DNA of 28,022 nt from an uncultured Selenomonadaceae bacterium (GCA_910579115.1 CAJTSO010000022.1:1-28022), one strand, 5' to 3'; positions 1 to 8,423 are shown, numbered from the stretch's first letter. Notes: a model not told the origin generated them from the sequence alone. Translations and numbers: made by a program.

Positions 1-1
1 C

Positions 2-550
2 CAGCCAGGAATATATAAGACTTGGTCAGATTGTCAGAAAGAGACTATTGGCTATAAAGGCGCTGTTTATAAAGGTTTTTCTACTCTTGAGGAAGCAGAA
101 AGCTTTTTGAAAGGAACAGAAACCGAAAAGCCGAATACGGATAATGCTGAGATTAAGATATATGTTGATGGCTCCTTTGATGGAAAACGGTATGGCTGGG
201 GCTATGCCGTTTTCCAGGCGGGGGAGCTTATTTGTAGTAGAAATGGAGCCGGTGATAATCCGGAATATATTAAACATAGAAATATAGCCGGAGAAGTTTT
301 CGCTGCTGCATATGCAGCTCGTTGGGCAAGAGAACAGGGACTGGAGGCCGTAACAATTTGTCATGATTATCAGGGAATTTCAGAATGGGCCGAAGGACGC
401 TGGAAAACTAATAATCAAATGACCAAGAAGTATGCTGATTTCATGAAAGAATACAGTGATATCGTAAAATTTGAAAAGGTTTCCGGTCATTCCGGGATAG
501 CAGGAAATGAGCTTGCGGATAAACTGGCCAGACAGGCGATAGGCTTATAA
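2..550 (+). CDS. rnhA: Viroplasmin-domain ribonuclease HI, 5' end cut off by the window
   Basis: Ribonuclease H1 cleaves the RNA strand of RNA–DNA hybrids in the cytoplasm. The reading frame is open from base 2, and its first 30 or so codons (QPGIYKTWSDCQ, then GYKGAVYKGFSTLEEAE) match the caulimovirus-VI/viroplasmin domain (the hybrid-binding-like domain) found at the N-terminus of many Bacillota RNases HI. A start at the internal ATG 107 would cut this domain off, so the true start lies upstream of the window. The catalytic domain carries the four expected acidic residues: D in IYVDGSF, E in AGEVFAAAYAARWA, D in CHDYQGI and D in GNELADKLA, plus the flexible-loop H of VSGHSG. It ends 24 nt before the ftsK start. 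The family assignment is secure; only the N-terminus is missing. Confidence 0.93.
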   Translation, partial: QPGIYKTWSDCQKETIGYKGAVYKGFSTLEEAESFLKGTETEKPNTDNAEIKIYVDGSFDGKRYGWGYAVFQAGELICSRNGAGDNPEYIKHRNIAGEVFAAAYAARWAREQGLEAVTICHDYQGISEWAEGRWKTNNQMTKKYADFMKEYSDIVKFEKVSGHSGIAGNELADKLARQAIGL

Positions 551-574
551 AATTTGAAGGGAGGTGGAGCTTCA

Positions 575-3556
575 ATGGCTGTAGATAAAAGTAAGAAAAC
601 AGAAGGTAAGAGAAGAAAACGATCGAAAAAAAAGCTTGGCGGAGAAATGACTGCCAGTAGCACTACAAGTGAAAGAAGATATGAAATATACGGCGTTATC
701 ATAATGGCGCTGTCTTTGATTTGTCTATGCGGACTGTTTAATTTTAATGTGGGATATGTTGGCCTTTATTTTGCACGGGTAAACAAGTATTTGTTTGGCA
801 TGGGTGTCTGGTTCATGCTGATAGCGGCTTTTTCATTAGGCTGGTGTGCTGCCCGGGACCATAGATTGTTTTCAGATAAACAGAAGTCGTTTGGCGTGGT
901 GCTTGGCATTGTTTCAGTATGCGCTCTGCTGCACCATTTTTTTGTTCCTGTGAGCGAGGAGTTATTGCCGGAGAATATTGTTAGCGGCGGTGGAATAATT
1001 GGCGGCTTGTCGTTGTTCGCAATACGAAAGGTTTTAGGAATTACAGGGGGACTAATCTTTTATTTCGCTCTATTCGTTTGCAGCATCGTATTGGCTACTG
1101 GGCTGTCTTTGTCCGGGGGCATAAAGAAAACAGAGGAAAGCATAAAAAACCAGCGGAAGCGTCTTGTCAGCTCTGGAAATGATACAAATGAAGGATTTGC
1201 CGACAAGGATTCTGTAGGAAAGGGTTCATTGTTATCAGCTGCGCTGATTCTTAATAACGATGCTTTGCAAATCAACCCCAATAGTGTAAAAAAAGAATTG
1301 CCGCCTCCTTTGCCTCTGGATTTTGATACATCAATACAACATTTGGATAAGGCTTCGGAGTGTGAGGGACTGGTTGAAAACGCCATAAAGGAAGTAAAAA
1401 AAGCCGGTGAACTAAAGCTGGAGAGGTTGCCTTATCTTAATTCCGGAAGCAAGTTGTACAATCAGGAGGATGAAGACGACTTTATAGCAGCTGTGTCTAA
1501 TGAAGATGTTATGACTGAATTGAGTTTTTCCGATTTTCAAAGGCATGAAACTGTAGGGGACTATCAGGATACTAATCCAAATAGGCCGTCTACTATAATA
1601 ACCAAAACTAAAACAGCTGTGGAATTACTTGAAGAAAAGCATTACGCTTTAAAGGCAGAAAACCTTACTAAGTCGGATATTAAAAAACAAGAATCGATTT
1701 CTCAAGAATCGATTGATAATCAGGAAGTCAAGGAACCGGTTACTGGCAATATTACTGTCGATGTTTCGGAAATACAGGAACAGGGGGAAAGTGACTGCCA
1801 TATAGCTGAAACGGAAAATAAAACAATTCCAATCTCCGAGTATAAATCCGATAGATATATAGCCATTCCGGCAAGTGAAAATGAGCATGTAGAAGAAAAA
1901 GGGTCAGAAGCTTCGGGGCAGTGTGTTATTACACCGCCGGAGTTGGATGAATTTGCTGATAGCATTGGCTGTATCCCTGATGACAGTGAATCGGGTGATA
2001 ATAATGGTGATGTGGTCATTGAGACAAACAGAGCAACTTATGAGCGAGGCAGCGCCGCTCTTGGGACAAAAGTTGAAACACCTGATCCCTCAAACATGGC
2101 TGTTAAACCTAAGTATATAATCCCCCGGATAGAAGAAATTCTTTCAAAGCTGGATAACAATCACTCTGAAGGACTGAGACAGGAGATCAATAGTAAAGCT
2201 GAAATTCTTTCAAAGACCATGGCAGATTTTAAGGTCAATGCAAGCATTGTAAATGCTTGTCACGGCCCAGCAGTCACCAGGTTTGAGGTTTCCCCTGCAC
2301 CGGGAGTTAAGGTAAGCAAGATTACTAATCTGGCCGATGATTTAGCGTTAGCATTGGCCGCTGTTTCAGTGAGAATTGAGCCTGTTCCTGGAAAATCTGC
2401 CGTTGGAATTGAAGTCCCTAACGAAAAACTTGAAGGGGTAGGATTGCGGGATGTTTTGGAGCATCCTGATTTTGCTTCAGCAAAATCAAAGCTGACCTGT
2501 GGCATAGGGATGGATATTAGCGGTGAGCCTGTTTTTGCTGATATTGCTGCAATGCCGCATCTTCTGGTGGCTGGTGCTACCGGTTCCGGTAAATCAGTTT
2601 GTATAAACACGCTTATTACAAGCATATTGTTTAAGGCTACTCCCGATGAAGTAAAGTTTATTCTTATCGACCCCAAGACAGTTGAATTGTCAAACTACAA
2701 CGGAATACCTCATTTGATGATTCCAGTTGTTACCGATATGAAAAAGGCTGCTTCTGCCCTGAATTGGGCAGTTCAGGAAATGGAAAAACGCTATGCTAAA
2801 TTAGCGGCCAGTGGTGTTCGCAATATGGAAAGCTACAATAAGATTGCCAAGACTGAAGGCTGGGATGTTTTGCCCTCTGTTGTCATCATTATTGATGAGC
2901 TTGCCGATCTTATGATGGTGGCGCCAAAGGATGTGGAGGATGCAATTTGTCGAATAGCTCAAAAGGCTCGTGCAGCCGGTATACATCTTGTACTGGCAAC
3001 TCAGAGACCATCGGTTGATGTCATAACTGGAATTATAAAGGCAAATATTCCCAGTCGTATTTCCTTTGCTGTTTCTTCACAGATTGATTCTCGTACCATT
3101 CTTGATGCTTCAGGCGCTGAGAAGCTTCTCGGTAAGGGAGATATGTTGTTCAGCCCGGTAGGTATGTCAAAACCGAAACGCGTACAAGGAGCATTTATAA
3201 GTGATTCAGAAGTAGAAAAACTGATAAATTTCATTAAAAGTCAGGGTCAGGAAGCTGAAATCAATCAGGAACTGGTTGATTTCACTGAGAACGATAAATC
3301 TAAGGCGGAAAATGAATTCACTGAACAGGAAGAGGATTGGAAGGACGAGCTTCTTGATAAAGCTGTAGAATTGGTTATGTCATCAGGCACCGCTTCCACA
3401 TCATATATTCAAAGGCGTTTGCGAATAGGGTATTCTCGGGCGGCCCGTATTATAGACATGATGGAGGAGCTGGGCATTATCGGGCCCAGTGTGGCAGGAA
3501 ATAAGCCAAGAGAAATCTTAATGACACAGGAAGAGGCAAGAGAGGCGCTCAGTTAG
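575..3556 (+). CDS. ftsK: DNA translocase FtsK/SpoIIIE
   Basis: This is a membrane-anchored hexameric ATPase that pumps DNA at the division septum to clear chromosomes (FtsK) or into the forespore (SpoIIIE). The 993-aa product has a basic N-terminal tail, about four hydrophobic segments in roughly residues 35–205, a long acidic low-complexity linker to about residue 520, then the motor: Walker A GATGSGKS at residues 667–674, Walker B VVIIIDELADLMM, and the ATQRPSVDVITG motif. The C-terminal gamma winged helix (SYIQRRLRIGYSRAARIIDMM) reads the chromosome polarity sequences. I chose ATG 575 because GGGAGGTGG lies just upstream; a TTG at 554 would place this Shine-Dalgarno sequence inside the gene. 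The linker makes the protein longer than the roughly 790 aa of Bacillus SpoIIIE and contains a short direct repeat (CAAGAATCGATT at 1688 and 1703). FtsK and SpoIIIE cannot be told apart from sequence alone. Confidence 0.96.
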   Translation: MAVDKSKKTEGKRRKRSKKKLGGEMTASSTTSERRYEIYGVIIMALSLICLCGLFNFNVGYVGLYFARVNKYLFGMGVWFMLIAAFSLGWCAARDHRLFSDKQKSFGVVLGIVSVCALLHHFFVPVSEELLPENIVSGGGIIGGLSLFAIRKVLGITGGLIFYFALFVCSIVLATGLSLSGGIKKTEESIKNQRKRLVSSGNDTNEGFADKDSVGKGSLLSAALILNNDALQINPNSVKKELPPPLPLDFDTSIQHLDKASECEGLVENAIKEVKKAGELKLERLPYLNSGSKLYNQEDEDDFIAAVSNEDVMTELSFSDFQRHETVGDYQDTNPNRPSTIITKTKTAVELLEEKHYALKAENLTKSDIKKQESISQESIDNQEVKEPVTGNITVDVSEIQEQGESDCHIAETENKTIPISEYKSDRYIAIPASENEHVEEKGSEASGQCVITPPELDEFADSIGCIPDDSESGDNNGDVVIETNRATYERGSAALGTKVETPDPSNMAVKPKYIIPRIEEILSKLDNNHSEGLRQEINSKAEILSKTMADFKVNASIVNACHGPAVTRFEVSPAPGVKVSKITNLADDLALALAAVSVRIEPVPGKSAVGIEVPNEKLEGVGLRDVLEHPDFASAKSKLTCGIGMDISGEPVFADIAAMPHLLVAGATGSGKSVCINTLITSILFKATPDEVKFILIDPKTVELSNYNGIPHLMIPVVTDMKKAASALNWAVQEMEKRYAKLAASGVRNMESYNKIAKTEGWDVLPSVVIIIDELADLMMVAPKDVEDAICRIAQKARAAGIHLVLATQRPSVDVITGIIKANIPSRISFAVSSQIDSRTILDASGAEKLLGKGDMLFSPVGMSKPKRVQGAFISDSEVEKLINFIKSQGQEAEINQELVDFTENDKSKAENEFTEQEEDWKDELLDKAVELVMSSGTASTSYIQRRLRIGYSRAARIIDMMEELGIIGPSVAGNKPREILMTQEEAREALS

Positions 3557-3580
3557 CATAGCCTATAGGGAGACGTAATC

Positions 3581-4279
3581 ATGATTTCCGTTATTATTCC
3601 AGCAGCTGGCCAAGGGAAGCGATTTGGTGCCGGAACAAACAAAGCGTTTGTTTCATTAGCAGGCAAGACAATCCTGGAAAGAACCGTTGCTGCTTTTTCT
3701 GATTTGCCGGAAGTTAGCGAAATAATTATCGTTATAGCTCCGGACGAGCTTGATGAAATAAAAAGGCAGGTAAAATTTTATCCAAGGCAGGACATTATAA
3801 AGGCAGTTGCTGGAGGATCCGAGCGCCAATATTCAGTCGAAAATGCCCTGGCGGCAATACGTGATGATGCCGAAATTGTCCTGATTCATGACGGTGCCCG
3901 TCCCCTCATTAGTCGCAGAGTGATTCACCAGGTTATAAAAGCCGTCCGTGATAATTCGGCAGCTATTGTTGCCGTGCCTGTAAAGGATACAATAAAGGTT
4001 GTGGATTCAGGCGGTTTTGTCACTTCTACACCTGTACGTTCTGAGTTGTGGGCGGTTCAAACACCTCAGGGGTTCAAAAGAAGCCTTTTAATACAGGCAT
4101 ATAAGAAAGCCAGAGAAGAAAACTTTTTGGGAACAGATGATTCTTCTTTGGTAGAACGGCTGGGAATACCGGTTAAAATTGTTCCGGGTGAATATGAAAA
4201 CATTAAGATTACAACGCCGGAAGATTTGCCGATAGCCAAAATGATTTTAACAGAAAATAGAGAAAGGGACCTATTATGA
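3581..4279 (+). CDS. ispD: 2-C-methyl-D-erythritol 4-phosphate cytidylyltransferase
   Basis: IspD joins CTP to methylerythritol 4-phosphate, the third step of the MEP route to isoprenoids. The 232-aa length is normal for the family. The N-terminal nucleotide-binding signature is clear (IPAAGQGKRFGAGTNKAF, with the conserved R and K), followed by GGSERQYSVENAL, IHDGARPLIS, VPVKDTIK and TPQGF. ATG 3581 follows AGGGAGACG and comes 24 nt after the ftsK stop. The last codon overlaps the ispF start as ATGA, so the two are probably translationally coupled; adjacent ispD–ispF, or the fused IspDF, is common in bacteria. Nothing unusual was seen. Confidence 0.96.
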   Translation: MISVIIPAAGQGKRFGAGTNKAFVSLAGKTILERTVAAFSDLPEVSEIIIVIAPDELDEIKRQVKFYPRQDIIKAVAGGSERQYSVENALAAIRDDAEIVLIHDGARPLISRRVIHQVIKAVRDNSAAIVAVPVKDTIKVVDSGGFVTSTPVRSELWAVQTPQGFKRSLLIQAYKKAREENFLGTDDSSLVERLGIPVKIVPGEYENIKITTPEDLPIAKMILTENRERDLL

Positions 4280-4752
4280 GTAGAGTTGGTATGGGCTATG
4301 ACGTTCATAAATTGGTGGAGGGAAGAAAACTAATTATTGGCGGAGTCGAGATTCCTCACAGGCTTGGATTATTGGGGCATTCAGACGCTGATGTGCTCCT
4401 TCATGCTATCAGTGATGCATTGCTGGGAGCAGCAGCGCTGGGCGATATAGGAAAGCATTTTCCTGATGATGATCCGAAATTTGAGGGAGCCGATAGCCGG
4501 GTACTTCTTCGTCAGGTTGTCAAGATTGTAAAAGAAAAGGGATTTGACATTGAAAATGTCGATGCAACAGTAGTTGCACAGAGCCCCAAGCTGGCTCCTT
4601 TTATAGAAAAAATTAGGGAAAATATTGCCGCTGATTTGAAGATTGACTTGGATTGCATAAATGTTAAAGCAACTACAGAAGAAAAACTTGGCTTTACCGG
4701 AAAAGAAGAAGGAATTTCCGCTTACAGTGTTTGCAGCTTAAATAAGGTTTAA
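4276..4752 (+). CDS. ispF: 2-C-methyl-D-erythritol 2,4-cyclodiphosphate synthase
   Basis: IspF is a trimeric zinc enzyme that cyclises 4-diphosphocytidyl-methylerythritol 2-phosphate with loss of CMP, in the MEP isoprenoid pathway. The 158-aa length is typical. The metal ligands are visible in GYDVHKL (D and H near residues 9 and 11) and the second histidine in LGHSDADVLLHAISDALLGAA. DIGKHFPDDDP and the C-terminal KATTEEKLGFTGKEEGI are family hallmarks. It starts inside the ispD stop codon (ATGA) and is followed at once by a terminator, so it closes the first transcription unit. Confidence 0.97.
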   Translation: MSRVGMGYDVHKLVEGRKLIIGGVEIPHRLGLLGHSDADVLLHAISDALLGAAALGDIGKHFPDDDPKFEGADSRVLLRQVVKIVKEKGFDIENVDATVVAQSPKLAPFIEKIRENIAADLKIDLDCINVKATTEEKLGFTGKEEGISAYSVCSLNKV

Positions 4753-4766
4753 TGATTCATGATGGT

Positions 4767-4808
4767 AGAGAGGGGACTGGTCCGGATAGTGGACTGGTCT
4801 CTTTTTTA
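4767..4808 (+). terminator. Intrinsic terminator after ispF
   Basis: The arms starting AGAGGGGACTGGTCC and GGACTGGTCTC fold around the loop GGATAGT into a long stem that includes several G–U pairs, followed by TTTTTT. It lies 15–55 nt after the ispF stop. The two arms also read as a near direct repeat of GGACTGGTC, so pairing depends on wobble pairs; this lowers certainty a little. Confidence 0.7.
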
Positions 4809-5000
4809 TGCTGTTGTTAAAGAGCATTCCTGGCTACTTCCGTTCCTTCTGCCTATAACGACGATAGAGATAATAGTTTAAACTTGTTTACCGAATGACA
4901 GCTCAACCCTTGCCTAATTGAAGTAGGAGAGGCCTTTTAGCCGTTATAAATTTGTTTATCAATTTTTCCAATTATTGTGGAAGTTATTGATAATTTGCTG

Positions 5001-5006
5001 TATAAT
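5001..5006 (+). promoter_or_regulatory. Probable -10 box of the cobalamin operon
   Basis: TATAAT at 5001–5006 lies about 14 nt before the riboswitch P1 helix, which fits a start point near 5013. No good -35 hexamer is spaced 16–18 nt upstream (TTGTGG at 4975 is too far and TTGATA at 4987 too close), so the call rests on the -10 box and its position. The stretch 4809–4970 between the ispF terminator and this box holds no gene or other signal I recognise. Confidence 0.5.
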
Positions 5007-5019
5007 ACTGCCCGTGAAC

Positions 5020-5173
5020 AAAGGAAAGGGTGTCGTGAGACTTAATAGGGAAGTCCGGTATATTCCGGCGCGGTCCCGCCACTGTAAGAAGGAGCAGCTC
5101 ATTTAGCCACTGGCGTTGTTGCCGGGAAGGTTGAGTATGCGATGATTTTAGCCAGGAGACCTGCCTTTTCTTT
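5020..5173 (+). promoter_or_regulatory. Cobalamin (AdoCbl-type) riboswitch aptamer
   Basis: The leader carries the conserved cobalamin riboswitch core in order: AGGGAAGTCCGG…TCCGGCGCGGTCCCGCCACTGTAA at about 5048–5089, GCCACTGG at 5106, CCGGGAAGG at 5122–5130, and the B12 box GCCAGGAGACCTGCC at 5151–5165. A ten-pair P1 helix can be drawn between 5020–5029 (AAAGGAAAGG) and 5164–5173 (CCTTTTCTTT), which sets the boundaries. It precedes the B12 biosynthesis genes, as expected for feedback repression by adenosylcobalamin. Confidence 0.95.
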
Positions 5174-5252
5174 CACCGTGATACGATTAGTATCCTGTCT
5201 ACGATGGATAGGCTAGTAGGTGTAATGTTGCATTTTTGTGTGTAAATTGCAG

Positions 5253-5276
5253 CCTCCTGCCTTTTTATGCGGGGGG
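5253..5276 (+). promoter_or_regulatory. Expression platform: hairpin hiding the cbiD ribosome binding site
   Basis: CCTCCTGC at 5253–5260 pairs along its full length (two G–U pairs) with GCGGGGGG at 5269–5276, leaving an 8-nt loop. The second arm contains the Shine-Dalgarno run GGGGGG, 8 nt before the TTG start of cbiD at 5285, and the first arm resembles the 16S anti-Shine-Dalgarno CCTCC. No U-tract follows, so control at initiation of translation fits better than transcription termination. The first arm can instead fold on itself (GCAG 5249–5252 with CTGC 5257–5260). How ligand binding shifts the balance is inference. Confidence 0.65.
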
Positions 5277-5284
5277 TTATTTCT

Positions 5285-6406
5285 TTGAAAAAGAAGCTGA
5301 GAGGCGGCTATACAACGGGTGCCTGTATGGCGGCCGGGGTAAAGGCTGCTTTACATTATCTTATTGAGGGTGAGAGATTAAGCAGTTTGATTCTGACAGC
5401 TCTTGACGGAACAATTTTAACAATACCGGTAAAATCTGTAGAGCCATTGGGTGATCCGTCGGGCGATGGAGTGCGCGTTGAGATCATAAAGGAATCCGGA
5501 GATGATCCGGATATAACAAACGGTGCGTCTGTTTTTACAATCACAAAACTGAAGCCTGATCAGTCAATTGTTACATTTTCTGCTGGTGAAGGAATCGGCT
5601 ATGTGACGAAGCCCGGATTGCAGGTGCCGGTTGGCGAACCAGCCATTAACCTGGGCCCGCGAAAATTGGTCCAAACTGTTGTAGATGATTTGTTGGGACC
5701 GGAGGCAGGGGTAGAGGTTGAAGTTTCAATTCCTGCCGGCACAGAGCTGGCAAAGAGAACATTAAACCCGATTTTAGGCGTTTTGGGAGGTATTTCGGTT
5801 ATTGGAAGTACCGGGGTATTACGTCCCATGTCTGAAGAGGGCTTTAAGAATTCCCTTGTCCCGCAAATTGATGTTGCCATGGCAATGGGATACGAGGCAA
5901 TTGTCTTTGTGCCGGGAAAAATCGGTGAAACCCAGGCCGTCAGGCATGGTATAAATGAACAGGTCATAGTTCAGACAAGCAATTTTATTGGCTTTATGCT
6001 GGAAGCGGCCGAACAAAGAGGCGTTAAGGAGCTTCTTTTGTTTGGTCACATTGGTAAGCTGGCAAAAGTTGCAGCTGGCGTTTTTCATACCCATAACCGG
6101 ATGGGGGATGCCAGATTGGAAACCATAGCTGCTTATGCCGCTCTTCACGGCTTACCACCGGAAGGGGTAAAGCAGGTTCTTGAGTCAATTACCACAGAAG
6201 AGGCCATGACGGTTATTTCTGAGTATAAGCTGGGCAAAGTGTATGATGTAATTGCTCAACGAGCAAGTGAGCGGGCAATGCGATTCGTATTCGGAAACAT
6301 AAAAATAGGAACCGTCCTGGTTACTCTGAAGGGTGATGTTCTGGGCATGGATGAAAACGCTAAATCGATTGGTCGAAAATTAGGATGTGACATGGACAAT
6401 GCATAA
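5285..6406 (+). CDS. cbiD: Cobalt-precorrin-5B C1-methyltransferase CbiD
   Basis: CbiD adds the C1 methyl group from SAM to cobalt-precorrin-5B in the oxygen-independent B12 pathway and is a hallmark of that route. The product is 373 aa, normal for the family. The N-terminal RGGYTTGACMAAGVKAAL motif and the later HIGKLAKVAAGVFHTHNRMGDAR segment are typical of CbiD. I place the start at TTG 5285 because GGGGGG at 5271–5276 is correctly spaced for it; an in-frame ATG at 5267 would have its codon in the loop of the regulatory hairpin with the Shine-Dalgarno run inside the gene. This is the first gene of the riboswitch-controlled operon, and its 3' end overlaps cbiE. Start confidence is moderate; identity is high. 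Confidence 0.95.
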   Translation: MKKKLRGGYTTGACMAAGVKAALHYLIEGERLSSLILTALDGTILTIPVKSVEPLGDPSGDGVRVEIIKESGDDPDITNGASVFTITKLKPDQSIVTFSAGEGIGYVTKPGLQVPVGEPAINLGPRKLVQTVVDDLLGPEAGVEVEVSIPAGTELAKRTLNPILGVLGGISVIGSTGVLRPMSEEGFKNSLVPQIDVAMAMGYEAIVFVPGKIGETQAVRHGINEQVIVQTSNFIGFMLEAAEQRGVKELLLFGHIGKLAKVAAGVFHTHNRMGDARLETIAAYAALHGLPPEGVKQVLESITTEEAMTVISEYKLGKVYDVIAQRASERAMRFVFGNIKIGTVLVTLKGDVLGMDENAKSIGRKLGCDMDNA

Positions 6407-7031
6407 AGTTATTGTAGTGGGGATCGGTCCGGGAAATCCTGATTTCGTTTTACCAGCGGGCAGAAAAGTGATTGACTCCGCCAAGGTATTGGTGGGAGGA
6501 AAACGAGCGCTTGACGACTTCTCCAGTAAAAGTCCGGAGCAGGTGACATTTTCAATCATGGCAGATATTCCGGCAGTTTTGGATTTCATCCGTGAAAGCC
6601 TGAATAGGAGTGATGTTGTCGCAATGGTATCAGGGGATCCAGGGTATTTTTCCCTGCTTGATGCGATACTGCGAGAGTTTCCTAAGGATATTATTAAGGT
6701 TATCCCAGGTATAAGCTCGGTACAGTACGCTTTTGCAAGATTGTCACTGCCATGGCATGAAGCGGAATTCATAAGCTTTCACGGCAGAACCCCCGATAAG
6801 GTAAGATTGAAGTACCAAAAAGGGCGTATACTCGGATTCATCACTGATGCAAAGCAAAATTCCCATACTATTCCTAAGCTGCTCATAAGTCTTGGGTGGC
6901 CGGAAAATTCGTATCTCGCTGTTGCGGCAAGACTATCGTATGACGATGAATATATTGTTGAGACGACTTTGAGTAAGGCATCAGAAAATGCATTACAGAC
7001 ACATTGTGTATTGGTGGTGAAGGCAGAGTGA
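6399..7031 (+). CDS. cbiE: Cobalt-precorrin-7 C5-methyltransferase CbiE
   Basis: CbiE is a SAM-dependent tetrapyrrole methylase that adds the C5 methyl late in corrin ring formation, working with CbiT. The 210-aa product begins MHKVIVVGIGPGNPDF, the glycine-rich N-terminal motif of the tetrapyrrole methylase fold, and carries VSGDPGYFSLLDAI and the VIPGISSVQYAFARL segment typical of CbiE. The start is uncertain: ATG 6399 gives the usual N-terminus and overlaps cbiD by 8 nt, while GTG 6387 would add four residues. The stop overlaps the GTG start of cbiT (GTGA). CbiE and CbiT are separate here, not fused as in CobL. Confidence 0.94.
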   Translation: MHKVIVVGIGPGNPDFVLPAGRKVIDSAKVLVGGKRALDDFSSKSPEQVTFSIMADIPAVLDFIRESLNRSDVVAMVSGDPGYFSLLDAILREFPKDIIKVIPGISSVQYAFARLSLPWHEAEFISFHGRTPDKVRLKYQKGRILGFITDAKQNSHTIPKLLISLGWPENSYLAVAARLSYDDEYIVETTLSKASENALQTHCVLVVKAE

Positions 7032-7609
7032 TCTATTGTGGAATTGAAGATAATGAGTTTATTCGTGGTAAGGTGCCAATGACAAAACAGGAAATACGGA
7101 TTCTCACACTGATAAAGGCGAGGATTTCACCTACTGATGTTGTTTACGATATCGGCGCCGGGACAGGCTCAATATCAATCGAAGCTGCCAGAATTGCTAA
7201 CGAAGGCAAAGTGTTTGCCATAGAAAGAAATCCGGAAGGAATCTCCCTCATAAGAGAAAACATGAGAAAGTTTCAGGTTGATAATGTGGAAGTTGTTTTG
7301 GGAGAAGCTCCGGGGGCATTGGCGGGGCTGCCAGGCTGCGATACAGCTATAATAGGTGGCAGCGGTCGTAATCTTGATAGTATTTTGGATATTGTTCACG
7401 GTCGGTTAAAAGTTGGCGGAAGAGTTATTATAAATTGTATTACCATCCAGACAATTGCCTCTTGTCTGGAATACTTGAGAAGCCATTCTACAGAATTTGA
7501 TTATGAAGCGATTCAGGTTCAGGTCAACCGGCTTAAGTCAGTAGGTCCATATGATATGGCTGATGCTGTCAATCCAATATATATAGTTACTGCAATAAAA
7601 AAAGCATAA
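7028..7609 (+). CDS. cbiT: Cobalt-precorrin-6B C15-methyltransferase (decarboxylating) CbiT
   Basis: CbiT methylates C15 and removes the carboxyl group of the C12 acetate side chain of the corrin ring. The 193-aa product starts MIYCGIEDNEFIRGKVPMTKQ, closely like known CbiT N-termini, then has the class I SAM motif VYDIGAGTGSISIEAAR and the acidic VFAIERNPEGI. GTG 7028 was chosen: it overlaps the cbiE stop as GTGA and follows GGTGGTGAAGG; an upstream TTG at 7004 would only add sequence from within cbiE. It is followed by 52 nt before cbiF. Confidence 0.94.
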   Translation: MIYCGIEDNEFIRGKVPMTKQEIRILTLIKARISPTDVVYDIGAGTGSISIEAARIANEGKVFAIERNPEGISLIRENMRKFQVDNVEVVLGEAPGALAGLPGCDTAIIGGSGRNLDSILDIVHGRLKVGGRVIINCITIQTIASCLEYLRSHSTEFDYEAIQVQVNRLKSVGPYDMADAVNPIYIVTAIKKA

Positions 7610-7661
7610 TACGGTGCTGCTCATGAATGCTGTTGAACCGACACAATTAGGAGGAAAAAAT

Positions 7662-8423
7662 ATGCTCGTATCAATCGTTGGCGCTGGTCCCGGCGATCCG
7701 GAACTCATTACTGTAAAAGGTCAGAATTTACTGAAGCGCGCAGATGTTATCATCTACGCAGGCTCCTTGGTAAATCCATCATTGCTTGAATTTGCAAAGA
7801 ACGGCTGTGCGATTTTTAATTCCGCATCAATGACGCTCCCGGAGGTTATTGACGTTATAGTAAAAGCAGTGGCTGAAGGAAAGCGGGTTGTTCGCCTTCA
7901 CACCGGCGACCCGGCTATTTATGGCGCTATTCAGGAACAAATGGACGAGCTGAAAAAGCATAATATTGATTATGAAGTTATCCCTGGTGTCAGTTCGTTT
8001 CTTGCAACAGCAGCTGCTCTGAAACAGGAATATACGCTTCCTGGCGTATCCCAGACTGTAATAATTACCCGCAATGAGGGGCGCACACCAGTTCCTTCCC
8101 GGGAAGGTCTCCGTTCTTTGGCTGCCCATCAGTCTACAATGTGCATTTTCCTTAGCGTTCATATGCTGCAGCAGGTTGTTGAAGAATTGATTGCCGGTGG
8201 ATATGAGAAGACAACTCCTATTGCAATCGTACAGAAAGCATCCTGGCCTGAGCAGAAGATTGTTCGGGCCACGCTTGAGACAATTTGTGAAGAGATAAAG
8301 GATAAGGATATTTCCCGCACGGCAATGATCGTCGTCAGCAAAGTTCTTGATAACGATTATGAGCTTTCCCGTCTTTATGCTCCTGATTTTAGTCACGGTT
8401 ACCGCAAGGGTAATGAAGCATGA
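7662..8423 (+). CDS. cbiF: Cobalt-precorrin-4 C11-methyltransferase CbiF
   Basis: CbiF (CobM in the aerobic route) methylates C11 of cobalt-precorrin-4 with SAM. The 253-aa length fits. The N-terminus VSIVGAGPGDPELITVKG, LHTGDPAIYGAIQEQMDEL, EVIPGVSSFLATAAAL and the TRNEGRTPVPSREGL segment are clear CbiF/CobM features. ATG 7662 is preceded by AGGAGG at 7649–7654, one of the strongest ribosome binding sites in the operon; the frame is open further upstream (ATG 7614), but that extension lacks family sequence. The stop overlaps cbiG as ATGA. Confidence 0.96.
   Translation: MLVSIVGAGPGDPELITVKGQNLLKRADVIIYAGSLVNPSLLEFAKNGCAIFNSASMTLPEVIDVIVKAVAEGKRVVRLHTGDPAIYGAIQEQMDELKKHNIDYEVIPGVSSFLATAAALKQEYTLPGVSQTVIITRNEGRTPVPSREGLRSLAAHQSTMCIFLSVHMLQQVVEELIAGGYEKTTPIAIVQKASWPEQKIVRATLETICEEIKDKDISRTAMIVVSKVLDNDYELSRLYAPDFSHGYRKGNEA

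Noticed and set aside
5267..5284. ATG 5267 as the start of cbiD
   Set aside because: The ATG straddles the loop and second arm of the expression-platform hairpin, and the only Shine-Dalgarno run (5271–5276) is downstream of it; TTG 5285 is correctly spaced.
7827..8396. A 189-codon open frame on the minus strand inside cbiF
   Set aside because: It is fully antisense to a clear CbiF, has no recognisable domain, and its composition is that of a shadow frame.
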